A stretch of DNA of 50,228 nt. Source: Planctomycetota bacterium. GTDB taxonomy: Bacteria; Planctomycetota; Planctomycetia; Pirellulales; Pirellulaceae. Under the pieces are notes generated by a model. That model saw only the letters and a list, made by a program, of their open reading frames with translations, did no database searches and was not told the DNA's origin. Location of the stretch: NCBI GenBank assembly GCA_017303505.1, contig JAFLCP010000030.1, positions 1 through 50,228 on the forward strand. Direction: 5' to 3'. This document shows positions 9,601-18,112 of the stretch, in pieces (the stretch's first letter is position 1; every line of letters begins with the position of its first letter). The position numbers and the translations under genes were made by a program.

Positions 9601-10406
9601 AGTCTACCGAGTTATCCAAGATGATTCTCGAAGACGACGGCAACAAAGTCTTTGATGCTTTGGCCGAAGCCAACAAGAACATGCTGGCCAAGGCATCGGT
9701 CACGAACGATGCCATCGATCAACACGTTGACGAACTATTCCGCGGTCTTGGCCGCGAAAAGAGCGTTAAGGCCGCTCGAGCTGAGAATCGCGCCGCTTTC
9801 GACAAGCTCATGCAATGGTCCGCTACGGAACTGAACGATACTCTCGGTGAAGATGAAGTATTGCGTTGGAATCGCGAAGACTTGGAATTGAGATTGCGTC
9901 GAAACATCGACGACAAGTTCTATCCTGAAGTTCGTCGTATGGAACGCTCGTTGCTTTTGAACATCGTTGACGAGTCGTGGAAAAATCACTTGCTCGCCAT
10001 GGATCATTTACGCAGCGCCGTAGGACTCAAGGGCTATGCTCAAATCGATCCGAAGGTCGAATACAAACGCGAAGGTATGCGATTGTATGATCAGATGTGG
10101 TTCAGCATCGGCGAACGCATGACCGATTTGGTATTCCGAGTTGAAACGCTGGATATGGGACCCATTCGTTCCTCAATGGTCGAGACACAAGCTCGCCATG
10201 AAGAAGCCCCTCGTATTCAAGCTCAACAAGTCCAACTTTCGAAAGAACAAGAAGTTCAGGCGAAAGCGATTGCGGATTCCGATGAGCCTGTTCGGGTCGA
10301 TCCGATTCGCAAAATACAAAGCCGTGTCGGCAGAAATGATCCCTGCCCATGCGGCAGCGGTAAGAAATATAAAAACTGTTGCTTAAAGAACGAGACCGTT
10401 GCCTAA
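6687..10406 (+). CDS. secA: Preprotein translocase ATPase SecA (enlarged form)
   Basis: SecA drives post-translational protein export through SecYEG. The Walker A motif GEGKT (Lys128), [17 protein letters not shown], the [22 protein letters not shown] segment and NMAGRGTDI near residue 565 are all present. [12 protein letters not shown]-type motif VI reads [14 protein letters not shown]. The C-terminal zinc-binding SEC-C motif [13 protein letters not shown] lies near residues 1218-1230. At 1239 residues it is much longer than the usual 850-950. One extra segment (about residues 455-506) sits in nucleotide-binding domain 2, just before the strand [10 protein letters not shown]. A second, of roughly 250 residues, expands the helical wing/scaffold region between [20 protein letters not shown] and [21 protein letters not shown]. 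Long SecA proteins are known in planctomycetes. kdtA follows directly. Confidence 0.98.
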   Translation: [1239 protein letters not shown]

Positions 10407-10465
10407 CACCTCGTCTCATGCTTGTGTTTTTCAATAGATTGTGCCACACGAACGGAGTCGTTGCG

Positions 10466-11806
10466 GTGCTGAGTAGAATCTTGCTAAGTTGGACATTAAA
10501 TGGAGTGTATGCGTTGCTGTTGCTCGCATTCACTCCATGGATGATTTGGCAAGCATGGCGAACGGGCAAGTATCGTGAGGGCTGGAACGAGAAACTGTGG
10601 GGACTAGTGTCTCGCAGAAAATCCGACCGCCCTTGCGTTTGGTTCCATGCGGTAAGCGTGGGCGAGTTGCAGTTGCTACGCCCCTTAATTCGCGAATACC
10701 AAAAACGGTGGCCTGATTGGGATATTGTCATTTCATCTACCACCATCACCGGCAGAAAGTTAGCTCGCGAAAGCTATCCTGACCTGATCACTTTCTATTC
10801 TCCTTTTGATTTTAGTTGGGCCGTTCAAGCAACCATTAACCGAATTCGCCCGAATGTATTGGTATTGGCGGAGTTAGAGTTGTGGCCGAACTTGATCTCG
10901 ACCGCCAAATCGTGTGATGTCGATCTGGTCATCGTCAATGGTCGATTGAGTGAAAAGAGCTTTCGCGGATATCGTCGTATCAAATGGCTCACTCGCTCGA
11001 TGCTGTCGAAATTGGATTGCATTGCTGCGCAAAATGAAACCTATGCGAAACGTTTCGTAGATCTCGGAGCGCTTTCGAGCTCTGTTGTTGTGACCGGCTC
11101 AATTAAGTTTGACGGTGCCAATCCAGATCGCAGCCACCCAGAAGTTCAACAACGAAAACGTTGGGCGGGAATCACAGCGAAAGATACAGTTTGGTTTGTG
11201 GGAAGCACTCAAGATCCTGAAGAAGCGATGGCAGTTGAGATCTTTCAACGCCAGCGCGAGCGTTTCCCTGAATTAAGATTGATCCTAGTCCCTCGTCATG
11301 CGGAACGATTCGAATCCGTCGCTCAAATGCTACATGCAACGAACTTGCAGGTGGTCCGACGCAGCCAGATGGCCAGCGACACTTATGGAAAATGGGATGT
11401 TTTGCTGATCGACTCGATTGGCGAATTGCGCTGGTGGTGGGGAGTTGCTGATCTGGCGACTGTTGGCGGTAGTTTTGGCAATCGGGGTGGTCAAAACATG
11501 ATCGAACCCTGCGCCTACGGAGCGTGCGTGAGTTTTGGCCCGAATACGCGGAATTTTCGCGATATTGTCGAACAACTTCTGCAAAATCAAGCGGCCACCC
11601 AACTTGCGGATAAGACAGATTGGGAAAACTGGCTGATTGAACAGTTAAATCAGCCGGAAAAGGCCGAAAAACAGGGACAAATTGCCGCCGCCTGGGCTGC
11701 CAGCCACATGGGTGCAACCGCGCGGACCCTGGAACATCTTGAAGCGATCGTGGAAAGTCATTCTCGAGCCCGTACTATTCCATTCCGTCGTCAGGATGCC
11801 GCTTAA
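10466..11806 (+). CDS. waaA: 3-deoxy-D-manno-octulosonic acid (Kdo) transferase
   Basis: This is a GT30-family enzyme that transfers Kdo from CMP-Kdo to lipid A precursor at the inner membrane face. An N-terminal membrane segment (LNGVYALLLLAFTPWMIW) is followed by HAVSVGELQLLRPLI, which contains the conserved catalytic Glu. WDIVISSTTITGR, VLVLAELELWPNLI, VNGRLSEKSFRGYR, VGSTQDPEE, LILVPRHAERF and VGGSFGNRGGQNMIEPCAYG match the family closely. GTG 10466 has GGAG nine bases upstream and gives 446 residues. ATG 10418 is an alternative without a visible ribosome-binding site. It follows secA by about 60 bases and is probably co-transcribed. Its presence implies a Gram-negative-type outer membrane with lipopolysaccharide. 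Confidence 0.93.
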   Translation: MLSRILLSWTLNGVYALLLLAFTPWMIWQAWRTGKYREGWNEKLWGLVSRRKSDRPCVWFHAVSVGELQLLRPLIREYQKRWPDWDIVISSTTITGRKLARESYPDLITFYSPFDFSWAVQATINRIRPNVLVLAELELWPNLISTAKSCDVDLVIVNGRLSEKSFRGYRRIKWLTRSMLSKLDCIAAQNETYAKRFVDLGALSSSVVVTGSIKFDGANPDRSHPEVQQRKRWAGITAKDTVWFVGSTQDPEEAMAVEIFQRQRERFPELRLILVPRHAERFESVAQMLHATNLQVVRRSQMASDTYGKWDVLLIDSIGELRWWWGVADLATVGGSFGNRGGQNMIEPCAYGACVSFGPNTRNFRDIVEQLLQNQAATQLADKTDWENWLIEQLNQPEKAEKQGQIAAAWAASHMGATARTLEHLEAIVESHSRARTIPFRRQDAA

Positions 11807-11901
11807 ACAATTCGGGGGTTTCTCTCAGGGAAATCTTGACCGCAGGGGTATCCATCCGTCAAGCTATTAGACGGTTTCAGTGAAACGAGTTCCATTCGGA
11901 T

Positions 11902-13518
11902 ATGAATCCCATGCGTAGAAATTCTTTGCACGCGCTCGCGACATTGTCTGGCCTCGGTCTTCTTCTCTCAGCTTCTTCACTCCCCACTTACGCTGATGAA
12001 CAGTCGGATGACTATGTGTCACGCGCATTATCCAACGGGGAGTACATGCTCGTAGAGCAACCAACTACAGGTGCTTCGGGAGTGAACAACCAACCTGGTG
12101 CTGCAGGTGGTGCGAGCATGGCTGACTTTAGCATGCTGATGAACTTGATTCAAAACACCGTTGATCCAGATCTCTGGGAAAGCGGTGATGCAACGATGCA
12201 AGCGTATCCAGGTGGTATCTTCTTGGATACCGATGGAGTTGTTCGACGTGTAAAGGTTAGCCGAAGCCTAACGGAATCCGTTGCGAAACAAACGCTTCAA
12301 CAGCGCGTAGCAGATAATGCTCAACACACTCCAGAATCTGGCCTGGGGTGGAACAATACGGCCGGACAACGAGTTATCTCGATTAAACGTTTGCTGAACG
12401 CCGTGGAAACCTACGCTCAACGCGGTCAACAATGGGATCGCGAATTGTCGACCTTGGCCGGCCTACATCGAATCGATTTTGTTGTACTCGATAAAGAGAA
12501 CGACGACTTATTATTGATTGGTCCAGCAGGTGGCGAAGTCGTTTTGCAAAATGGGAACTGGGTGAATACAGCGACAGGCACCTCGCCGGTTTTGCTTCAG
12601 GACGTTCTAGCGGTCTGCAATGCGTTTGCAAATCGTAAAACGCCAACCATGATTTGCAGCTTAGACCCAACCGCTGAAGGCGTTGCGCGAGTGCAAGCTC
12701 TATTGAGCAAACCCGATGCCGCCGCTCGACTGGTTCGGAACTCGGCCCAAGGTGCTGAGGAACTCGTGAGGACTATGGGAATGCATCAAGTCTCCATCGG
12801 AGGTCTTGATCCTTCGTCACCTACTGCCTTAGCTCTGTTGGAAGCCGACATCCACATGAAGCGACTGGGGCTTGGAATTGAAAAAGCGGATGGACAATTA
12901 ACGAGTTATCCAGATTGGTCTGAAAAACTTGGGCTTCAACCCAACGGTCAATTGCTTCGCTGGTGGTTTACCCCCGATTATCCCGAAATCCAATGCAATG
13001 AAGAGCAAACTGTTTTCGCTCTTCCAACCCGTCGCGTTCGCTTGGATAGCGAACGTCAAATGATGGATGCTAATGGTAATCGCAATGCGGCTGGCCAAGT
13101 TGATGAAGCGGCTGATCAGTTTGCCGATCAGTTCACCAACAACTTCACAACCATTCAGCAACAGTATCCTATTTACGGACGCTTGAGCCACATATTTGAT
13201 TTAGCTGTTGCCTGCAAGCTTGCTGTGGAGCATAGCGAATGGCAATCCCAAGTCGAACTGGATGCTCAGCCCACCGCACTGGTTCCCAAAGAAGTGGAAC
13301 CTACCACAGCCAACGGTACGTGGCGCAAGAACGGACAATCGCACAAGTGGATTGTGGTATCGGGTGGTGTTGAATTGGATCTTAAACGATTGGACTTGAA
13401 TCAACGCCTTAAGTCCGAAAACGGTTATCTGGCTGCTAGTCAAATAGGCCAAAGCCAACCCGAACATGAAGCAGTACAATATTGGTGGTGGAACGAATCT
13501 TCTGCCACAAAGAAATAG
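11902..13518 (+). CDS. DUF1598 secreted protein (planctomycete-type)
   Basis: The 538-residue protein has a signal peptide (MNPMRRNSLHALATLSGLGLLLSASSLPTYA). The body matches the DUF1598 type seen in planctomycetes: PGGIFLDTDGVVRRVKVSRSL near residue 110, LLNAVETYAQRGQQWDRELSTLAGLHRIDFVVLDKENDDLLLIGPAGG near 165-212, and MICSLDPTAEGVARVQALL near 250-270. No catalytic motif is recognisable. ATG 11911 is an alternative start, ten bases after GGA. It is followed within 77 bases by the thioredoxin-like gene and may be co-transcribed. Function is unknown. Confidence 0.7.
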   Translation: MNPMRRNSLHALATLSGLGLLLSASSLPTYADEQSDDYVSRALSNGEYMLVEQPTTGASGVNNQPGAAGGASMADFSMLMNLIQNTVDPDLWESGDATMQAYPGGIFLDTDGVVRRVKVSRSLTESVAKQTLQQRVADNAQHTPESGLGWNNTAGQRVISIKRLLNAVETYAQRGQQWDRELSTLAGLHRIDFVVLDKENDDLLLIGPAGGEVVLQNGNWVNTATGTSPVLLQDVLAVCNAFANRKTPTMICSLDPTAEGVARVQALLSKPDAAARLVRNSAQGAEELVRTMGMHQVSIGGLDPSSPTALALLEADIHMKRLGLGIEKADGQLTSYPDWSEKLGLQPNGQLLRWWFTPDYPEIQCNEEQTVFALPTRRVRLDSERQMMDANGNRNAAGQVDEAADQFADQFTNNFTTIQQQYPIYGRLSHIFDLAVACKLAVEHSEWQSQVELDAQPTALVPKEVEPTTANGTWRKNGQSHKWIVVSGGVELDLKRLDLNQRLKSENGYLAASQIGQSQPEHEAVQYWWWNESSATKK

Positions 13519-13595
13519 TGTTTTTTGCTCCTCTCCCGTAGGCAACTACGACTCCCTTCCTCAGTCCTTTTTGCGAATCAAAGGCCTTGCAAGCA

Positions 13596-15080
13596 ATGCG
13601 AAAACGATTCTCTTTCCTGTTGTTGTCTTTACTGGCAACAACTATGCCTACTTCATTGGTTTCAGCCCAAGACACTGCTGCTCCTGCAGTGCCTCGCGTT
13701 TCACCTCAGGTTGGTAACGCACGGGAAATTATGACGCTCATCCAAACAGGAAAGTTGGATGAAGCCGAGAAGAAAATTGATGAAACAACCGATGCTCCGG
13801 CCCTTTCGAAGATATCGAATCGGTCTATGTTACTGATGGCATACTCTCGTGCTGGAAAACTGGAAAAAGTCAAAGAGCAAGAAGGTAAGTTGCTCACAGA
13901 ATTGAAGGATGTCATTAAGGAAGGAACCATTACAGGCGAGATGGCCGTTATGCCGCTCCGTACCTTGATACAAGCGCGTTCAGCCGATGGTGGACCAGAA
14001 GCAGCCGCGAAATGGGGACGCGAACAGATTTCCGAAATCCTTACAATCATTCCCAACAAAGACGACTTATCTGCAACGGTAACGGAGGGAGCCCTGGAAG
14101 CCTTAGTGGCTGATTTCCGTTCAAACTTCGGTTTGGCCGAAGAAACAGAAAAAGTTGACGAGATGCTCACGAAATACTCGGTGGCACTGAAAGATACTGA
14201 CGAAATCAATCGCGGTAAATTGCTCACCTCATGGGTCAATTTGCGATTGTCACGCATCAATCGAAAAGCCGAAAATGCTCCAGAGGAATACACGAACGAA
14301 GCCGAGGCCTTGGTAACCGACTTAGGCAATTACGGCAATCCAGCCGCTGATCAGTCGCTTTTGGGCCAAGTGGTTCGAATCCGCACCGCTCTCGCACAAC
14401 GAGCTATGCGATCAAACCCGCAAATGGCAAAAACGCAACTGGATAAACTGACGGCACTCCTCAATTCCGTATCAAGTGATAATGAAATATTGAAACGGTT
14501 TGTCGACTCGAGCAAACGGAACGTCGATTCCTTATCCCGAAGCTTGGAAAGTGAATTGAAGCGAGCAGAGTTGATCGGCAAAAAGGCTTTTCCATTGCAA
14601 GCGGATGTTTTTGTCAATGGTGAAGCAATCACCGATGAAGAGCTCAAAGGCAAAGTCGTTCTTCTGGACTTTTGGGCTGTATGGTGCGGACCATGTATCG
14701 CAACCTTCCCACATCTTCGCGAATGGCAAGACAAATACGCCGATAAAGGCCTAGTGATCATTGGCGTAACGAATTACTACAAGTACGATTGGGATGACGA
14801 AAACAAACGCATCAAGAACGACAAAGAACTAACGCCAGAAAACGAGCAAAAGGCACTTGTACGATTTGCCGAACACCACAACTTGAAGCATCGCTTTATG
14901 GTCCAACCTTCGGGCAGCACTTTTGCTAAGGAGTATGCAGTTTCAGGTATTCCTCAAGCCGTGCTGATTGACAAAGAAGGCAACATACGCATGATCAAAG
15001 TAGGTTCCGGTGAAGCAAATGCGCATGCTTTGGACGAAATGCTGAAAGAACTTCTGGGTGATGGTAAAGCTGCTGAATAG
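13596..15080 (+). CDS. TlpA-type thioredoxin-domain protein with N-terminal helical domain
   Basis: This is a secreted redoxin of 494 residues. The signal peptide (MRKRFSFLLLSLLATTMPTSLVSA) is followed by about 300 mostly helical, charged residues. A TlpA/AhpC-TSA-like thioredoxin domain occupies the C-terminal part. The active site is WCGPC (Trp near residue 363) in KVVLLDFWAVWCGPCIATFPHL, and the cis-Pro loop is VSGIPQAVLIDKEGNI near 450. It probably reduces disulfides or acts as a thiol-disulfide exchanger in the periplasm. The long N-terminal domain contains repeats of the type LDEAEKKIDE and may bind partners. ATG 13596 is preferred over the upstream TTG because it starts a proper signal peptide. 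A strong hairpin follows at 15124. Confidence 0.88.
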   Translation: MRKRFSFLLLSLLATTMPTSLVSAQDTAAPAVPRVSPQVGNAREIMTLIQTGKLDEAEKKIDETTDAPALSKISNRSMLLMAYSRAGKLEKVKEQEGKLLTELKDVIKEGTITGEMAVMPLRTLIQARSADGGPEAAAKWGREQISEILTIIPNKDDLSATVTEGALEALVADFRSNFGLAEETEKVDEMLTKYSVALKDTDEINRGKLLTSWVNLRLSRINRKAENAPEEYTNEAEALVTDLGNYGNPAADQSLLGQVVRIRTALAQRAMRSNPQMAKTQLDKLTALLNSVSSDNEILKRFVDSSKRNVDSLSRSLESELKRAELIGKKAFPLQADVFVNGEAITDEELKGKVVLLDFWAVWCGPCIATFPHLREWQDKYADKGLVIIGVTNYYKYDWDDENKRIKNDKELTPENEQKALVRFAEHHNLKHRFMVQPSGSTFAKEYAVSGIPQAVLIDKEGNIRMIKVGSGEANAHALDEMLKELLGDGKAAE

Positions 15081-15123
15081 CACTGAATTATAATCCAGCA
15101 GATTCGAACGCTATATTGTTCGT

Positions 15124-15152
15124 GAAGCCGCTGCTCCTAGAGCAGCGGCTTC
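15124..15152 (+). terminator. Perfect 12-bp hairpin between thioredoxin-like and GH38-like genes
   Basis: GAAGCCGCTGCT and AGCAGCGGCTTC form a perfect 12-bp stem with a five-base loop, 43 bases after the stop. No T tract follows directly, so it may be a terminator without a U tail, an mRNA stabiliser or a small interspersed palindrome. Confidence 0.5.
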
Positions 15153-15173
15153 CGATGTTAAAAGGCCCACCTC

Positions 15174-18107
15174 ATGACTCCCACTCGAACACTCATTCTC
15201 TTCCCTTGTTATCAATGGGACGACTTTCCTCGCTCACTTGCCGATAGACAGGCAGCCGGCCTGCTGGCGGGCTGGACCACTTTATGGCATCCCCATTTTT
15301 TGGTTTCGACCGACCAACTCCCTTCTTGGTGCCGAGCCGATCAACCACCTGATCAATGGAACAACGTTCTAGCCATTCTTCCGGTTGCCAGTGAAAACCG
15401 CTTTCCCGATCAGTTGCGAGAGAAAATTGCAGAAGGAGGTGGTAAACACGTCGCTTGTGCACCATCTCGTAGCGAACTGCTCACACAATTGAAGTCAGAT
15501 GGCATTCTGCCGGAAACGCATAGCGAAGCCGCTCAAGAATTGCTGAATGACTTTTTCGCACTTGGTTATTGTTACTTGCAAGTGCAATTGATGACTCGTC
15601 AATTGCGTTATGCGACACATCTTGATCAAGCCGTCTTTGAAGACCATTTACTTCAAGCCGCAAAAGCCTTCCAGCAAAACGATCTAGATGTCACTCAGCA
15701 GATGCTGCAGTCATGCTTCGATCAACTCGGTCAAGAACGCGACCACTTCTACTCACATGACACTCACATCATCGAAATCATTTTGGTCGCCGCCAGCACG
15801 CTGGGCACGAAGCTGGATCTAGAGCTAGCTCGCCCTCAACCACTTAACCTTTTAATCCACGGCGAATTGTTACAACGCTTGGCAAGCGTCAATCCGAATG
15901 CGTTGGCAATCATCAAAGAGCGAATCAAAAACGGTTCACTCTCTCTGATCGGTGGCTCTTACTCCGACCTTGCACATCCACTACTCGACTCGGACTCAAT
16001 ACGTCGAGACATTGGGCGAGGTCAGGTCGTATTTGAAGAAATTGTCGGTCAAAAACCAACGGTCTTCGGCAGATACAAAGATGGTATCACACCTAACTTC
16101 CCAGCACTTCTGAGACGCTTCGGATACCAGGGAACTCTGCTGTTTGCTTGGGAAAGTGGAAGTTACCCAGAAGCGACCCAAGTAAAATCAGCTTGGGAAG
16201 CCCCGGATGGAACTGCCATCGATACACTCAGTGGCAGCGTGATTGATGGTACCAATTCAGATTGTTTCCTCGGGATGGGAACACGCCTGGGCCAATCGCT
16301 AGATCACGATCATATCTCAACAATGATTATCGCTCATTGGCCAGGCCAGCGCAGCGAGTTTATTCAGGATCATGCCCGCACTACCAACCGCACGCCGGCT
16401 CTCGGAAAGTGGATGACCGCTGAGCGTTACTTCGAAATCACAGCGCATCCTTATCACCAAGAACGACTAACTTCGAGCGAATTCAAACCAAACTATTTAA
16501 CGCAATCTGTGGGTGCAAACGAAGTTGATCCCATCAGTTCCGTTGCTCGTTATCATCAAATAGCCGCCAAACTAAGACAGCTACAAACCGTTTCCGTTTT
16601 GGCGGAACAATTAAAAAATCTCTATAGCAACAAAACGGCCTCGACAGAAAAGGAAACGGAAGTTGGGTCAGTTGCCAAACCCAAACCGACAACATCCAAG
16701 CTCGATCCTGAACTTACACAACTCTGGAACAAGCTGGATACTGAAATCCAGAAATACTCTGGCATTTCTAAGGTCACAGCTCAGTCTCTGAATGAATCAC
16801 TTACGCAACTTTCGAATAAGAAATTGCAAGAGATCGCAGGGCTTATTAGCAAAGGAACGAAAAGTACTTCCCCAGGTGTCATGGTAATCAATCCCAACTT
16901 TGCCGCCCGCCGAGTGCATTGGTTGGACGGTCAAGGAATTGCTTGCAGTGGAAATGAAACGGCCTTGTACGCGCAGCTGTCCAATAGCAACGGAGTGCGA
17001 ACCATTGTCGATTTACCTCCGTGCGGATATCTGTGGTCCAACCAAACCACCGCATCAGCGTCACCTCGCGGTAAACTCCCTCGCTCCGCTGCACTCGCAT
17101 CCAATGACGGAACCTTGGGTAACGAGTTCATGGAGGTGCAACTGGATCGCAACACGGGACATCTTAAATCATTGCACGTTCCCAAAACACGCGGCAATCG
17201 ATTGAGCATTCAACTGTCGATGTACGATCCTCGCGGAGGTGGCACATCGGAACGCCCCTACGCGGTGATGAAAGCAGACAAACTCTCACTCTCTGAGGCC
17301 TCAGCAGTTTACGGCGAAATAGTGGTGAATGGTGGCTTGTGGTATGACAAAGATAAAGCAGCCGAATATCAAATCAACTATCGACTGTGGCGCGGAAGTC
17401 GCTTGCTGCAAATCGCTGTGCAACTTGATCTGAAGAGAAATCTGCTGGAAGAACCTTGGTCAAGCTATGTCGCACTGCGCACGGCTTGGGCAAATGAGTC
17501 TGCCGTTTTGTTTGGTGCATTGGGCGGCAACCGTCAAACACTTCCTCGCGGACGTCTGATTTCCCCTAGCTTTATCGAAATCGATGAAGTCGAATATCGC
17601 ACAACGTTGTGCTTCGGTGGCATCCCCTACCATCGACGCAACAACGATCGATTTCTAGATAGTTTGCTCATGGTGCGGGGTGAAACGCAGAAGGAGTTTC
17701 AAATCTCGGTCGGCGTAGATCTTCCCGAACCGACGATCGCTGCGGAAACCTCTTTGGTCACTCCTCTGAAAATCGAAGGGGTTCCTGGGCCACCCTTAAG
17801 CGGTCCGTCAACTTGGTTTTTTGCAGTGGAACCACAGACGGTACTCGTCCAGCCTGTTGCCTCGCTTTATGACGAAAACGGTGCGTTATGCGGGATGAGA
17901 TTATCGGTTCGCGAATGTTTGAGTAAATTAACCTCGACCCGAATTCGCTGCGTTCAGAATATACACATCGCCTATAGATCGGATGAATCAGGAAATTCGC
18001 TCGGATCGCTCACCGTTGAAAAGGATAGTGTGCTGATCACTTTGAATTCAAACGAGCATTCAATCGTTGACATCATCTGGCACTCACCATCGACGGTTAA
18101 GGCGTAA
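15174..18107 (+). CDS. GH38/57-like barrel protein, unknown function
   Basis: This 977-residue protein has no signal peptide and is likely cytoplasmic. Its N-terminal 450 residues resemble the (beta/alpha)7 barrel of GH38/GH57 mannosidase-type enzymes. LNLLIHGELLQRLASVNP, IKNGSLSLIGGSYSDLAHPLL and RRDIGRGQVVFEEIVGQKPTVFGRYKDG lie near residues 225-300, followed by LLRRFGYQGTLLFAWESGSYP. In GH38 enzymes the segment after the glycine-rich turn usually reads like PDSFG; here it is KDGITPN, so the canonical active site may be changed. The C-terminal half (about 560-977) is beta-rich, as in GH38. The stop is five bases before the MfnF-like start, so the two are almost certainly one operon. The substrate is unknown. 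Confidence 0.6.
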   Translation: MTPTRTLILFPCYQWDDFPRSLADRQAAGLLAGWTTLWHPHFLVSTDQLPSWCRADQPPDQWNNVLAILPVASENRFPDQLREKIAEGGGKHVACAPSRSELLTQLKSDGILPETHSEAAQELLNDFFALGYCYLQVQLMTRQLRYATHLDQAVFEDHLLQAAKAFQQNDLDVTQQMLQSCFDQLGQERDHFYSHDTHIIEIILVAASTLGTKLDLELARPQPLNLLIHGELLQRLASVNPNALAIIKERIKNGSLSLIGGSYSDLAHPLLDSDSIRRDIGRGQVVFEEIVGQKPTVFGRYKDGITPNFPALLRRFGYQGTLLFAWESGSYPEATQVKSAWEAPDGTAIDTLSGSVIDGTNSDCFLGMGTRLGQSLDHDHISTMIIAHWPGQRSEFIQDHARTTNRTPALGKWMTAERYFEITAHPYHQERLTSSEFKPNYLTQSVGANEVDPISSVARYHQIAAKLRQLQTVSVLAEQLKNLYSNKTASTEKETEVGSVAKPKPTTSKLDPELTQLWNKLDTEIQKYSGISKVTAQSLNESLTQLSNKKLQEIAGLISKGTKSTSPGVMVINPNFAARRVHWLDGQGIACSGNETALYAQLSNSNGVRTIVDLPPCGYLWSNQTTASASPRGKLPRSAALASNDGTLGNEFMEVQLDRNTGHLKSLHVPKTRGNRLSIQLSMYDPRGGGTSERPYAVMKADKLSLSEASAVYGEIVVNGGLWYDKDKAAEYQINYRLWRGSRLLQIAVQLDLKRNLLEEPWSSYVALRTAWANESAVLFGALGGNRQTLPRGRLISPSFIEIDEVEYRTTLCFGGIPYHRRNNDRFLDSLLMVRGETQKEFQISVGVDLPEPTIAAETSLVTPLKIEGVPGPPLSGPSTWFFAVEPQTVLVQPVASLYDENGALCGMRLSVRECLSKLTSTRIRCVQNIHIAYRSDESGNSLGSLTVEKDSVLITLNSNEHSIVDIIWHSPSTVKA

Positions 18108-18112
18108 CGAGT

